A DNA stretch of 64,000 bases. It comes from Macondimonas sp045864775 (GTDB lineage Bacteria; Pseudomonadota; Gammaproteobacteria; UBA5335). The stretch lies in the NCBI GenBank assembly GCA_045864775.1, contig BTVR01000002.1:558001-622000 (forward strand). The letters are read 5' to 3'. Numbering within the stretch: the first letter of the stretch is position 1; each line of letters begins with the position of its first letter. The notes under the pieces were generated by a model. The model ran no database searches, was not told the origin of the DNA, and worked only from the letters and a program-made list of their open reading frames with translations. A program made the translations under genes and the position numbers. This document shows positions 1 through 9,029 of this stretch, piece by piece.

Positions 1-798
1 TTCGATGACCGTGTCGATCAAGCCCAGTTCGAGCACCCGGTCGGACGTGATGCCCATGGCCGCGGCGGCTTCCTCCGCCCGCGCCGCATCCTTCCACAGG
101 ATGGACGCACAGCCCTCCGGGGAGATCACCGAGTAGATCGCGTACTGCAGCATGGCGACCCGATCACCCACACCGATGGCGAGCGCCCCGCCGGACCCGC
201 CTTCACCGATGACGACACAGACGATGGGGATTCCGAGGCGAGCCATGACGAACAGATTGCGCGCGATGGCCTCGCTCTGCCCGCGCTCCTCGGCGTCGAT
301 TCCGGGGTAGGCACCCGGCGTATCGATCAACGTCAGCACCGGCAGACCGAAGCGTTCGGCGAGCTGCATCAGGCGCTGCGCCTTGCGATAGCCTTCGGGG
401 CGCGGCATGCCGAAGTTGCGGCGGATTTTCTCCTTCGTGTCGCGGCCCTTTTCCTGCCCGATCACGACGACGGGGCGTCCCTCGAGCCGGGCGACCCCGC
501 CCACGATGGCCGGATCGTCGGCGAAGGCGCGGTCGCCATGGAGTTCTTCGAAGTCGGTGAAGATGGCGTGGATGTAATCGAGCGTATGCGGGCGGCGAGC
601 GTGACGCGCGAGCTGCGAGATCTGCCAGGGCGTGAGCTTGGCGAAGACGGAGGCTGTCAGCGCCTGTTGCTTGACTTCCAGCCGCTGGATTTCTTCGCTG
701 ATGTTGACCGCCGAGTCATTGCCGACATGGCGCAGTTCTTCGATTTTCGCCTCGAGTTCGGCGATGGGTTTTTCAAATTCGAGAAAAATCGACTGCAT
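1..798 (-). CDS. accA: Acetyl-CoA carboxylase carboxyltransferase subunit alpha (partial, C-terminus off window)
   Basis: Makes malonyl-CoA for fatty acid synthesis by carrying carboxyl from biotin to acetyl-CoA, as an alpha2beta2 complex with AccD in the cytoplasm. The ATG at 796-798 opens a protein beginning MQSIFLEFEKPIAELEAKIE, the standard AccA N-terminus. Further on it has the crotonase-type segments around DTPGAYPGIDAEERGQ and GEGGSGGALAIGVGD. About 266 residues are present, and the last ~50-60 lie beyond base 1. In relatives accA directly follows dnaE. Here three plus-strand genes separate them, so accA probably has its own promoter in 799-987. Confidence 0.97.
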   Translation of the reverse strand, partial: MQSIFLEFEKPIAELEAKIEELRHVGNDSAVNISEEIQRLEVKQQALTASVFAKLTPWQISQLARHARRPHTLDYIHAIFTDFEELHGDRAFADDPAIVGGVARLEGRPVVVIGQEKGRDTKEKIRRNFGMPRPEGYRKAQRLMQLAERFGLPVLTLIDTPGAYPGIDAEERGQSEAIARNLFVMARLGIPIVCVVIGEGGSGGALAIGVGDRVAMLQYAIYSVISPEGCASILWKDAARAEEAAAAMGITSDRVLELGLIDTVIE

Positions 799-987
799 GG
801 CGGCTCATGGTTCTTGTTCGGCGAGGGCCACATTGCATCAGAAAAGCCCGCATCTGTCCAAGCCGCACAGGGCGCGCCCTCATCGACGAGCCGGCATCGC
901 CAAGCTCAGGATCTGCTTTGGCAGACCGATAACTTACATGAACGACCTCTCTATTGAATAGCGGCTGAACGAGCTGGGGCGACCGTC

Positions 988-1410
988 ATGAAACATCTCT
1001 TGTCACTTACCGCGCTGGCCTCGCTCACGGCTGCGGGGCCATGCTCCGCACAGGCCTCTTGGGTCGCCCTGTCCGACGCCGAACTGCGCGCCGTTCAGGG
1101 CCAGGGCTTCGTGTCGGACCCCTCGCTGTTTCCCCAGGAGTATCGGGCCACCTTGACCCGGATGTGGACGGGCCTGAACACCGTGCAAGGCCGCAGCGCC
1201 CTCCTGCACTACGCCGGCATGGGGACGATAATCGCCGGCTATGCCTTCGGCGCGCCGGCCTTGGCCACCGCAGCGGCGGTCATCGACAACCCGCCGCCCC
1301 CCGGGCCGCTCTGGGTGGTGGCGGCTGTGACACTGACCGCGCCACCCATCGTTGCCGGCGGCTCACTGATGCTGGCAGGGGGCTACATGCTGCAGTTCAA
1401 CGGGGGATAA
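988..1410 (+). CDS. Small secreted protein, paralog 1 of 3 in tandem
   Basis: 140-residue protein of unknown function. Residues 1-~23 form a Sec signal peptide ending in SAQA. The mature part begins at once with WVALSDAELRAVQGQG, which resembles the end of double-glycine leader peptides but sits after a Sec signal. The rest has W, QGRSALLHYAG and GY blocks, a PPPP stretch and a hydrophobic, glycine-rich C-terminal half that could lie in or on a membrane. The next gene shares the LxDxELRAV, W.T..T.QG.SA and LHYAG blocks, so the two are duplicates. The gene lies on the opposite strand to accA and dnaE, between them. From memory the motif recalls short ELxxVxGQ proteins of gammaproteobacteria annotated DUF6160, but this is unverified. 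Confidence 0.8.
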   Translation: MKHLLSLTALASLTAAGPCSAQASWVALSDAELRAVQGQGFVSDPSLFPQEYRATLTRMWTGLNTVQGRSALLHYAGMGTIIAGYAFGAPALATAAAVIDNPPPPGPLWVVAAVTLTAPPIVAGGSLMLAGGYMLQFNGG

Positions 1411-1530
1411 ATACCCGCGCGGGGCGCTGGGGGGGCGACGAGATCCGGCGCCCTGACCGGATCCAAAACGCCTCCGCCGCTGTTCTCGAGCGACCGCATC
1501 ATTAATCGTCGCCATCAGGAGATCCCAACC

Positions 1531-1929
1531 ATGAAATGCTCAGCAAAATGGCCGGCATGCATCGCATTTGTCGCCTTCATGCCCGTGGCGGCCCAGGCCG
1601 TGATGCAGCCGCTCACCGACGGCGAACTTCGAGCGGTCGAGGGACGGGCCAGCCTCGGCCCGGGCTTTCAGATCTACAAGCAGAACATGGGCGAACTGTG
1701 GACCGACATGACCACCAGCCAAGGCAAGAGCGCGGTCCTCCATTATGCGGGCCACGGCTCGGTCATGACGGGCTATACCCTCATCGCCGCGAGTAACGCG
1801 GCAGCCGTCGCCATCAACAAGGCGCCGCCACCCGTCAATCGGCTGGATGGCGCCGTCGTTCCGCTCTGGCTCTCAGGATACGGCATCGGCACCGCCGGAC
1901 TCATGATGCTGAGCGTGAACGGTGAATGA
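1531..1929 (+). CDS. Small secreted protein, paralog 2 of 3 in tandem
   Basis: 132 residues, unknown function. A signal peptide (about 1-23, ending AAQA) is followed by VMQPLTDGELRAVEGRA, the same post-signal motif as the upstream gene. The block GKSAVLHYAGHGSVMTGYTL matches paralog 1 closely. The C-terminal half is again hydrophobic and Gly/Ala rich with a PPP stretch. A strong ribosome site, AGGAGA, lies 6 bases before the ATG, which supports real translation. It is probably cotranscribed with the neighbours, with gaps of 120 and 69 bases. Recent duplication is inferred from the co-linear similarity along the whole length. Confidence 0.8.
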   Translation: MKCSAKWPACIAFVAFMPVAAQAVMQPLTDGELRAVEGRASLGPGFQIYKQNMGELWTDMTTSQGKSAVLHYAGHGSVMTGYTLIAASNAAAVAINKAPPPVNRLDGAVVPLWLSGYGIGTAGLMMLSVNGE

Positions 1930-1998
1930 CTGCGGCCGCGGGCCGCTGCGTCTTCCGGCGACTCGCTTGCGGAAAGACACGACTGACGGAGGTGACCC

Positions 1999-2433
1999 GT
2001 GAAGTATCTGCCGACATCGGCCTCATTGCTTGCCATGGCCCTTCTGACGCCCGCTGCCGCTCAGGCCGCGATGATCGAGATGACCGACGCCGAACTCGGG
2101 TCAGTGCAGGCGGAGAGTCGCCCCGGCTGGTCGACCTTCGCAGCTGCGGTCAGGGAAGATCTCGCCGACTTCCGCGTCGATCGGATGCCGATGTCCCTTG
2201 ATGAGGTGGATGTGGGGCTGACGGCCTTGGGCATCGGCCAGGCCGGGCGGGCGCCAGGTTCCGGCCAGCCGCCGGACGCCGGCGGGGCAGGCGGCTGGCC
2301 CTTCCATCCTCTGGCTTGGCGGCGTTATCCGCTGCAGAAAGTCGCCGCCCTGCCGGCCGCGGTCGGCAAGGCGGTTCTGGAGGCGGAGCTCGGCTTTCTG
2401 GACCTGGACGGCCAGCTGATCGACCTGCGATGA
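1999..2433 (+). CDS. Small secreted protein, divergent third member of tandem set
   Basis: 144 residues starting with GTG, chosen because GGAGG lies 6 bases upstream. A signal peptide (about 1-24, ending AAQA) is followed by MIEMTDAELGSVQ, so the post-signal acidic ELxxVQ motif is kept. The LHYAG block of the first two paralogs is missing. Instead there is an acidic middle (REDLADF, SLDEVDVGL), a low-complexity Gly/Pro stretch and a C-terminal amphipathic segment ending LGFLDLDGQLIDLR. Function unknown. Its position, orientation and shared motif suggest it acts with the two upstream proteins. It converges on dnaE with a 132-base gap in which no clear terminator was seen. Confidence 0.75.
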   Translation: MKYLPTSASLLAMALLTPAAAQAAMIEMTDAELGSVQAESRPGWSTFAAAVREDLADFRVDRMPMSLDEVDVGLTALGIGQAGRAPGSGQPPDAGGAGGWPFHPLAWRRYPLQKVAALPAAVGKAVLEAELGFLDLDGQLIDLR

Positions 2434-2565
2434 GCGGTCACACGGCGGTGCCGCCATCGGCGCCTCACCCTGGCGCCTGCGCACCGCCCCATACGCCGCG
2501 GCTTCGGCGGCGCATCGGCATCGTGATGTGCCTTTCGGCGCGGCCGACCTACACGATCCGGCGTT

Positions 2566-5500
2566 TCAATCGGCCGTAACGGCCCTGCGAGAGGAACGCG
2601 CCGGCGCGGAAGGTGCCGGGCGCGCATAGGCCAGTTGCACGGCCGCCGCGCCGAATCGGTCCCGCAGGCGCTGCAGCAAGTCCCCGGACGGCTGCACGCG
2701 CCAGGCATCGCCCAGGCTCAACATGGCCTCTGCCAGCGCGTTGCGGTAGACGATGCGCACCGCACAACCGCCACCCCGAAAAGGCTCCAGGGCATCGACC
2801 AGCCGCTCGGCGAGCGCATCGCCTGAGCTTTCCGCAAGTTCCAGTGTGAGGCATCGGCCATAGCGCAAGCGCATCTGTTCCAGATCGAACAACTGGCGCG
2901 GCGTCAGACGCCAATTGCCGGAGTAGTCGTCAAATCCCAGACTGCCTTCGACGATGAGCAACTGATCCTTGACGATCAGGTGCTGAAAGCGCTGGTATTG
3001 ATCCTCGAACACCGCCACTTCCATCCGGGCGCTGCGGTCATCGAGGGTCAGGAAGGCGCGCTTGCCGGCCTGGCGGCGGATGGCCACCACGAGACCGGCG
3101 ACGACGACGTCGCGCCGCTGCCCCGGCCCCGCATCGAGCGCAGCGCCGGTCAGATCGCTCAACCGGTCGGTCACGAACTGGCGCAGATCCGCCTCGAATT
3201 GTGCGATCGGGTGCCCGGTGAGGTACAGCCCGAGCGTTTCCTTCTCTTCCTGCAGGCGCTGTGCCTCGGGCCACTCGGGGATGTCCTCGGTGGACGCACA
3301 CGCAGGTCGCACCGCCTCAGTAGCCAGTCCGAACAGATCGTCCTGCCCGACCGCACCGGCGCGTCCCTGCTGATCGGCCAGACGCAGCGCTTCGTCCAGG
3401 TCGTGCATCAGGCCCGCGCGCGATGCCCCCAGCCGGTCCAGAGCGCCTGCCCGGATCATGGCCTCGAGCGTGCGCCGATTCACCCGCCGTCCATCAATAC
3501 GGCCGCACAGCTCGACCAGATCCTTGAATGGCCCTCCGCGGGCGCGTTCTTGCTCGATCGCTTCGATCGCCCCCTGGCCGACGCCCTTGATCGCGCCCAG
3601 GCCGTACTGCAGCCGGTCCGGAGCCGGCGCACTGAAGCGATAGCAGGACTGATTCACGTCGGGGGGCTGCACGGTGAGCCCCATGGAGCGGCATTCATCG
3701 ATCAGGGTCACCACCTTGTCGGTGTGATCCATGTCGGCGGACAGCACGGCGGCCATGAATGCGGCCGGATGATGGGCCTTGAGATACGCGGTCTGGTAGG
3801 ACAGCAGCGCATAGGCGGCCGAGTGCGACTTGTTGAATCCGTAGCCGGCGAACTTCTCCATCAGGTCGAAGATGTGTGTCGCCGTTGCCTCCGGCACGCC
3901 GCCGGCCAGCGCGCCGGCCACGAAGATCTCGCGCTGCTTGGCCATTTCCTCGGGTTTTTTCTTGCCCATGGCGCGGCGCAGCAGATCGGCGCCGCCGAGC
4001 GTGTAGCCCGCCAGCACCTGGGCGATCTGCATCACCTGTTCCTGATACAGGATCACGCCGTAGGTCGGCTTGAGGATGGGCTCCAGCGCCGGGTGGGGGT
4101 AGTCGACCTTCGCCCGTCCGTGCTTGCGGTTGATGAAGTCGTCCACCATGCCGGACTGCAAGGGCCCGGGACGGAACAGCGCCACCAGCGCGACGATGTC
4201 CTCGAAGCAGTCCGGCTGCAGACGCTTGATCAGGTCCTTCATGCCGCGTGATTCGAGCTGGAACACCGCCGTGGTCTCGCAGCGCTTGAGCAGGGTGAAG
4301 GTCGCGGCGTCATCCAGCGGCAGGGCATCGAGCGCGATGGTTGCCGCGCCGCGCGCCGCGCTCTGGTCGTTGATGGCGGCCACCGCCCAGTCGAGGATGG
4401 TGAGCGTGCGCAGGCCGAGAAAGTCGAACTTGACGAGCCCGGCGGCTTCCACGTCGTCCTTGTCGAACTGGCTGACCAGATTCGCGCCGCCGGCTTCGCA
4501 GTAGAGCGGCGTGAAGTCCGTCAGTTCGGAAGGCGCGATCACGACCCCTCCCGCATGTTTGCCGGCGTTGCGGGCGAGTCCCTCGAGCGCGCGCGCCAGA
4601 TCGATCAGCGCCTGCACCGCCTCGTCCTCGCGGTAGAGCCGGCCCAGTTCGGGTTCCTGCTCCAGCGCCTTGTCCAGCGTGATGCCGAGTTCGAAGGGGA
4701 TGAGCTTGGCGATGCGGTCGACGAAGCCGTAGGGATGGCCGAGCACGCGGCCCACGTCGCGCACCACGGCCTTGGCCGCCATGCTGCCGAAAGTGATGAT
4801 CTGGCTGACCTGCTCGCGACCGTAGCGCTGAGCCACGTAGTCGATCACCCGGTCGCGGCCTTCCATGCAGAAGTCGATGTCGAAATCCGGCATCGAGACC
4901 CGCTCGGGATTCAGGAAACGCTCGAACAGCAAATCGTAGGCGATGGGGTCGAGGTCCGTGATGCCCAGCGCGTAGGCCACCAGCGAGCCGGCGCCCGAGC
5001 CGCGTCCCGGGCCCACCGGCACGCCGTTGTCCCGCGCCCAGCCGATGAAATCCGCCACGATCAGGAAGTAGCCGGCAAAGCCCATGCCGTTGATCACGGC
5101 GAGTTCGCGCGCCAGGCGCTCGTCATACGCCGCGGCCGGCGCGGCGCTGGCGCGTCCGGCATTGCGCCGCTGCACGAGCCCCGCGCGAGCCAGATCGGCA
5201 AGATGATCCTCTGGCGTGCGCGCATCCGGGACGGGAAAGCGCGGCAGCACGTTTTCGCCGAGCTGCAGCTGCAGGCTGCAGCGGCGCGCGATCTCGACAC
5301 TGTTGGCCAGCGCCTCGGGCACCTCGGCAAACAGCTCGGCCATCTGCTCGGGTGAGCGCAAGAACTGCTCGGGCGTGTAGTCGCGCGGCCGGCGCGGGTC
5401 GTCGAGCAGGCGGCCACGGTTGATGCACACCCGCACCTCGTGGGCCTCGAAGTCCGACCGCTCCAGAAAACGCACGTCGTTGGTCGCCACCAGCGGCACG

Positions 5501-6075
5501 CCGAGGCGGCCGGCCAGGTCGACCGCCGCCGGCAGATAGGCGCCCTCGTCGGGATGGCCGATGCGGGTCAGCTCGAGGTAATAGCGATCCTTGAAGAGGT
5601 GCAGCGCCGTGTCCAGCAGACCGCGCGCCTGCTCGTCCCGTCCGGCGATGAGCGCACGACCAATGGTCCCTTCCCGACCGCCGGAAAGTGCGATCAGCCC
5701 ATCGGTGCCTTCCTCCGCCAGCCACTCCCAGTTCAGCAGCGGCGTCCCGCGGCGCTGGCCGTCACGGTACAGCCGGGTCACCAGACGCGTGAGATGGCGG
5801 TAGCCGGCGAGGTTCTGGCAGAACAGCGTCAGCCGGCTGGGCGGTTGCGCATCCCCTTCATCCACCCAGACATCCACCCCGGCGATCGGTTTGATGCCGG
5901 CATTGCGCGCTGCCTTGTAGAACTTCACCAAGCCGAACAGATTGGACTGGTCCGTGATGCCGACGGCCGGCATGCCCAGATCCCGGGCGCGGCCGATCAG
6001 CGGTTTGATGCGCACCACGCCGTCCACCAGCGAGTACTCGGTGTGAACCCGCAGGTGGACGAAGGAAACGGTCAC
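2566..6075 (-). CDS. dnaE: DNA polymerase III subunit alpha
   Basis: Catalytic subunit of the replicative polymerase, 1169 residues, the usual DnaE length. The PHP domain starts at residue ~5 (HLRVHTEYSLVDG). The C-family polymerase core includes PDFDIDFCMEGRD with two catalytic aspartates. Downstream are the helix-hairpin-helix region, a QDDLF beta-clamp-binding motif near residue 920 and an OB fold. The ATG overlaps the rnhB stop as ATGA, giving translational coupling. It is the last gene of the lpx-rnhB-dnaE string before the inserted plus-strand trio. Confidence 0.98.
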   Translation of the reverse strand: MTVSFVHLRVHTEYSLVDGVVRIKPLIGRARDLGMPAVGITDQSNLFGLVKFYKAARNAGIKPIAGVDVWVDEGDAQPPSRLTLFCQNLAGYRHLTRLVTRLYRDGQRRGTPLLNWEWLAEEGTDGLIALSGGREGTIGRALIAGRDEQARGLLDTALHLFKDRYYLELTRIGHPDEGAYLPAAVDLAGRLGVPLVATNDVRFLERSDFEAHEVRVCINRGRLLDDPRRPRDYTPEQFLRSPEQMAELFAEVPEALANSVEIARRCSLQLQLGENVLPRFPVPDARTPEDHLADLARAGLVQRRNAGRASAAPAAAYDERLARELAVINGMGFAGYFLIVADFIGWARDNGVPVGPGRGSGAGSLVAYALGITDLDPIAYDLLFERFLNPERVSMPDFDIDFCMEGRDRVIDYVAQRYGREQVSQIITFGSMAAKAVVRDVGRVLGHPYGFVDRIAKLIPFELGITLDKALEQEPELGRLYREDEAVQALIDLARALEGLARNAGKHAGGVVIAPSELTDFTPLYCEAGGANLVSQFDKDDVEAAGLVKFDFLGLRTLTILDWAVAAINDQSAARGAATIALDALPLDDAATFTLLKRCETTAVFQLESRGMKDLIKRLQPDCFEDIVALVALFRPGPLQSGMVDDFINRKHGRAKVDYPHPALEPILKPTYGVILYQEQVMQIAQVLAGYTLGGADLLRRAMGKKKPEEMAKQREIFVAGALAGGVPEATATHIFDLMEKFAGYGFNKSHSAAYALLSYQTAYLKAHHPAAFMAAVLSADMDHTDKVVTLIDECRSMGLTVQPPDVNQSCYRFSAPAPDRLQYGLGAIKGVGQGAIEAIEQERARGGPFKDLVELCGRIDGRRVNRRTLEAMIRAGALDRLGASRAGLMHDLDEALRLADQQGRAGAVGQDDLFGLATEAVRPACASTEDIPEWPEAQRLQEEKETLGLYLTGHPIAQFEADLRQFVTDRLSDLTGAALDAGPGQRRDVVVAGLVVAIRRQAGKRAFLTLDDRSARMEVAVFEDQYQRFQHLIVKDQLLIVEGSLGFDDYSGNWRLTPRQLFDLEQMRLRYGRCLTLELAESSGDALAERLVDALEPFRGGGCAVRIVYRNALAEAMLSLGDAWRVQPSGDLLQRLRDRFGAAAVQLAYARPAPSAPARSSRRAVTAD

Positions 6076-6665
6076 GCCGGATCTCCGGCGAGCGCGCGCC
6101 GGACCGGCGCGAAGCTGCGCCGATGCACCGGGCTCGGGCCGTGCTGCAGCAAGGCGGCCAGGTGCATTGCGGTCGGATAGCCCTGGTGGCGATCGAAGCC
6201 ATATTCAGGATGGCGCTCCGCCAATTCGGCCATCGCGCGGTCGCGGGCGACCTTGGCGAGGATCGACGCCGCACTGATGGCGCCCCGGTCGCGGTCGCCG
6301 CCGATGATGGTGCGGACGGCGAACGGCAATGGCGGCGCCTGATTGCCGTCGATCCAGACCGCATCGGGCTGAACGGCCAGCGCCGCCACCGCGCGGGACA
6401 TGGCCAGCAGGCTCGCCTGCAGGATGTTGATCTCGTCGATTTCCGTGACCTCGGCCCGGCCGATCGCCCAGGCATGGGCGTGCGCGACGATGACGTCGAA
6501 CAGCGCCTCGCGGCGCTTGGGAGCGAGGCGTTTGGAGTCGTCGAGCCCCGTGATCGGCCGGTCGGGGTGCAGGATGACCGCCGCCGCCATGACCGGCCCC
6601 GCCAGCGGTCCCCGACCGGCCTCGTCGACGCCGGCGATCCAGCGCCCAGCGCACGCGCCCGTCAT
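6072..6665 (-). CDS. rnhB: Ribonuclease HII
   Basis: Removes ribonucleotides from DNA and RNA from RNA-DNA hybrids. 197 residues. The diagnostic VDEAGRGPLAGPV lies at about residues 11-23, and the other acidic ligands lie in the GLDDSKRL and WIDGNQ regions. The ATG at 6663-6665 overlaps the lpxB stop (ATGA), and its own stop overlaps the dnaE start, so three genes are tightly coupled. This is the common gammaproteobacterial order lpxB-rnhB-dnaE. Confidence 0.96.
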   Translation of the reverse strand: MTGACAGRWIAGVDEAGRGPLAGPVMAAAVILHPDRPITGLDDSKRLAPKRREALFDVIVAHAHAWAIGRAEVTEIDEINILQASLLAMSRAVAALAVQPDAVWIDGNQAPPLPFAVRTIIGGDRDRGAISAASILAKVARDRAMAELAERHPEYGFDRHQGYPTAMHLAALLQHGPSPVHRRSFAPVRRALAGDPA

Positions 6666-7816
6666 GCCGCCGCCCACCCTCGCGCCACGCGCAGCACGGC
6701 GTCGGCGGCCGCGTCGGCGCCGCCGGCGCGGAGCAGCCCCCGCAGCGCGGCGAAGCGGGCCCGCAAGGACGCGCAGCGTCCCGGATCGTCCAGCAAGCCT
6801 TGCATGGCCGCGCCGAGCGCCTCGGGCGTGGCCGCATCCTGAATCAGCTCCGGTACCAGCCGTTCTCCGGCCAGGAGGTTCGGCAGGGCCACATGATCGG
6901 TGCGCACGAGGTGACGCGCCAACGCATGGGTCAGCGGGGCCAGCCGGTAGCCCACCACCATCGGGCAGCCGAGCAGCATGGCCTCGAGTGTCGCCGTCCC
7001 ACTGGCCACCCAGGCTGCGTCGCTGGCTTCCAGGACATCGTGCGCGCCGCCCTCCAGGATCTGCAGCGGCACCTCCGGCGCCACTCGAGCGCGGATGGTC
7101 TCGATCGGCTCGCGCAGGTCCGCATGGGCCAGCGGCAGCAGGAACCGGGCCTCGGGGGTCGTCGCGGCAACCCGGCTCGCGGCCGCAAGAAACGGCTCCG
7201 CCAGCCGGTCGATCTCGCCGCGGCGGCTGCCCGGCAACAGGCCGATGAGGCGCGCCGTTTCGGGCAGCGCCAGACGGCGCCGCGCGGCCCCTCGATCCGG
7301 CGGATCCGGGAAGCGATCGGCCATCGGGTGACCCACGAACCGCACCGGGACATCGTGCTGCTGGTAAAACTCGGCCTCGAAGGGCAACAGGGTCAGCATG
7401 GCATCGACCGCGCGACGAATGCCCCGGATCCGGCCTTGCCGCCACGCCCAGACCGAGGGACTCACGTAATGCACGGTGCGGATGCCTGCCGCATGCAGGT
7501 GGCGCTCCAGCCCCAAATTGAAATCCGGCGCATCGATACCGACGAAGACATCGGGGCGATTGCGCAGGAAATGGTCGCGCAGTTCATGGCGCAAGCGCAT
7601 GAGCCGGGGCACATGGCGGATCACCTCGGCCAGACCCATCACCGCCAGCTCGCGGCAGTCGGCGAGCGGCCGCACCCCGGCTGCACGCATCGACGGGCCG
7701 GCGACGCCGGTCAACTCGAGCCGCCCGCCCGTCTGCCGCACGAGGCTTGCGGCCAGCGCGCCGCCCAACTGATCGCCGGATAGCTCGCCGGCCACGATGG
7801 CGACGCGCAAAGTCAT
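6662..7816 (-). CDS. lpxB: Lipid-A-disaccharide synthase
   Basis: Condenses UDP-2,3-diacylglucosamine with lipid X to form the lipid A disaccharide at the inner membrane face (GT19 family). 384 residues, against 382 in E. coli. Starts MTLRVAIVAGELSGDQLGG, the usual glycine-rich N-terminus. GIDAPDFNLGLE, YVSPSVWAWRQGR and LLPGSRRGEI are family blocks. The start is one base after the lpxA stop, and the end overlaps rnhB. Confidence 0.97.
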   Translation of the reverse strand: MTLRVAIVAGELSGDQLGGALAASLVRQTGGRLELTGVAGPSMRAAGVRPLADCRELAVMGLAEVIRHVPRLMRLRHELRDHFLRNRPDVFVGIDAPDFNLGLERHLHAAGIRTVHYVSPSVWAWRQGRIRGIRRAVDAMLTLLPFEAEFYQQHDVPVRFVGHPMADRFPDPPDRGAARRRLALPETARLIGLLPGSRRGEIDRLAEPFLAAASRVAATTPEARFLLPLAHADLREPIETIRARVAPEVPLQILEGGAHDVLEASDAAWVASGTATLEAMLLGCPMVVGYRLAPLTHALARHLVRTDHVALPNLLAGERLVPELIQDAATPEALGAAMQGLLDDPGRCASLRARFAALRGLLRAGGADAAADAVLRVARGWAAA

Positions 7817-7817
7817 G

Positions 7818-8588
7818 TCAGCGGATGATGCTGCGGGGATTGGATTCCAGGAAATGGCCGAACCGGGCCACGTCCGGAGACGCCGCAGCCAAGGCGGCGA
7901 TTTCCGTACGCGCTGCCTCCAGGCGCAAACCGCTGCGGTAAAGCAACTTATAGGCTTTCTTGAGCGCGGCGACGCGCTCGGCATCGAACCCGTGCCGGCG
8001 CAATCCCTCGGTATTCAGACCCGCGGGCTTGGCGGGTATCCCCGAGGCCACGACGAACGGCGGCACGTCCCGATTCACGCCCGCGGCGAACTGCAAAAAG
8101 GCGTAGGCGCCGATCTTGCAGAACTGGTGCACCATGGCAAAACCGCCCAGGATGGCGTGGTCGTCGATGTGCACGTGGCCGGCCAGGCTGGCGTTGTTGG
8201 CCATGACGATGTCGTTGCCCAGCACACAATCATGGGCAATGTGGACATAGGCCATGATCCAGTTGCGGCTGCCGATGCGGGTCACGCCTGCGTCCTGCAC
8301 CGTACCGCGGTTGAGGGTGCAGTATTCCCGGATCGTGTTGTCGTCGCCGATCTCGAGTCGCGTGGGTTCGCCGCGGTATTTCTTGTCCTGCGGATCATCG
8401 CCGATGGACGCGAACTGAAAGATCCGGTTGTTGCGGCCGATGCGGGTGGGGCCCTTGATGACGACATGCGGACCGATGACGCAGCCCGGTCCGATCTCCA
8501 CGCCAGCGCCGATGACGCTGTAAGGCCCGATGGACACATCCTCGGCCAGCACCGCGCCGGGATCGATGATTGCGCGCGCATCAATCAC
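7818..8588 (-). CDS. lpxA: Acyl-ACP--UDP-N-acetylglucosamine O-acyltransferase
   Basis: First step of lipid A synthesis: moves a 3-hydroxyacyl chain from ACP to the 3-OH of UDP-GlcNAc. 256 residues with left-handed beta-helix hexapeptide repeats (IDPGAVLAEDVSIGPYSVIG and many more) and an alpha-helical C-terminus. The catalytic His lies in the HDCVLG/MVHQFC region. The GTG start is inferred because VIDARAIIDPGA is the family N-terminus and lies inside the fabZ end (GTGATTGA overlap). No ATG fits. Confidence 0.96.
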   Translation of the reverse strand: MIDARAIIDPGAVLAEDVSIGPYSVIGAGVEIGPGCVIGPHVVIKGPTRIGRNNRIFQFASIGDDPQDKKYRGEPTRLEIGDDNTIREYCTLNRGTVQDAGVTRIGSRNWIMAYVHIAHDCVLGNDIVMANNASLAGHVHIDDHAILGGFAMVHQFCKIGAYAFLQFAAGVNRDVPPFVVASGIPAKPAGLNTEGLRRHGFDAERVAALKKAYKLLYRSGLRLEAARTEIAALAAASPDVARFGHFLESNPRSIIR

Positions 8589-9024
8589 GGTCGTATCTCC
8601 GCGCCGCGCACATGATGGCGGCTTCCGCCACGCAGACGCCGTCGACGTCGGCGTGTGTTTCGAAGCGCCAGATCTGTTTGAGGGTCCGCACCAGCGCCAC
8701 GTGAATCTGCAATTGGTCTCCCGGGCCGACAGGCTTCTTGAAGCGCGCCCGATCAATCCCGACCAGATAGTAGAGTTCAGAGGGATCAGGGGGCGTCGCG
8801 GCACTGCGATACGCCAGAATCCCGGTGGCCTGGGCCATCGCTTCCAGGATCAGCACGCCCGGCATCACGGGTCGTCCCGGGAAATGCCCCTGAAAAAACG
8901 GTTCGTTGATGGTGACGTTCTTGAGTGCGTGTAGCTGCCGCCCGGGCTCGAGGGCGACCACGCGGTCCAGCAGCAGGAACGGGTACCGGTGCGGCAGGAG
9001 TGCCTGTATCTGCGGGATGTCCAT
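8581..9024 (-). CDS. fabZ: 3-hydroxyacyl-[acyl-carrier-protein] dehydratase FabZ
   Basis: Dehydrates 3-hydroxyacyl-ACP in fatty acid elongation and competes with LpxA/LpxD for the same acyl-ACP pool. Single hot-dog fold of 147 residues. LLPHRYPFLLLDRV carries the catalytic His, and the conserved Glu is in PGVLILEAMAQ. The ATG at 9022-9024 gives MDIPQIQALLPHR. A TTG at 9031-9033 overlaps the lpxD stop as TTGA and would add three residues. That start is also plausible because some fabZ genes use TTG. Confidence 0.96.
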   Translation of the reverse strand: MDIPQIQALLPHRYPFLLLDRVVALEPGRQLHALKNVTINEPFFQGHFPGRPVMPGVLILEAMAQATGILAYRSAATPPDPSELYYLVGIDRARFKKPVGPGDQLQIHVALVRTLKQIWRFETHADVDGVCVAEAAIMCAARRYDRD

Positions 9025-9029
9025 TTCGC

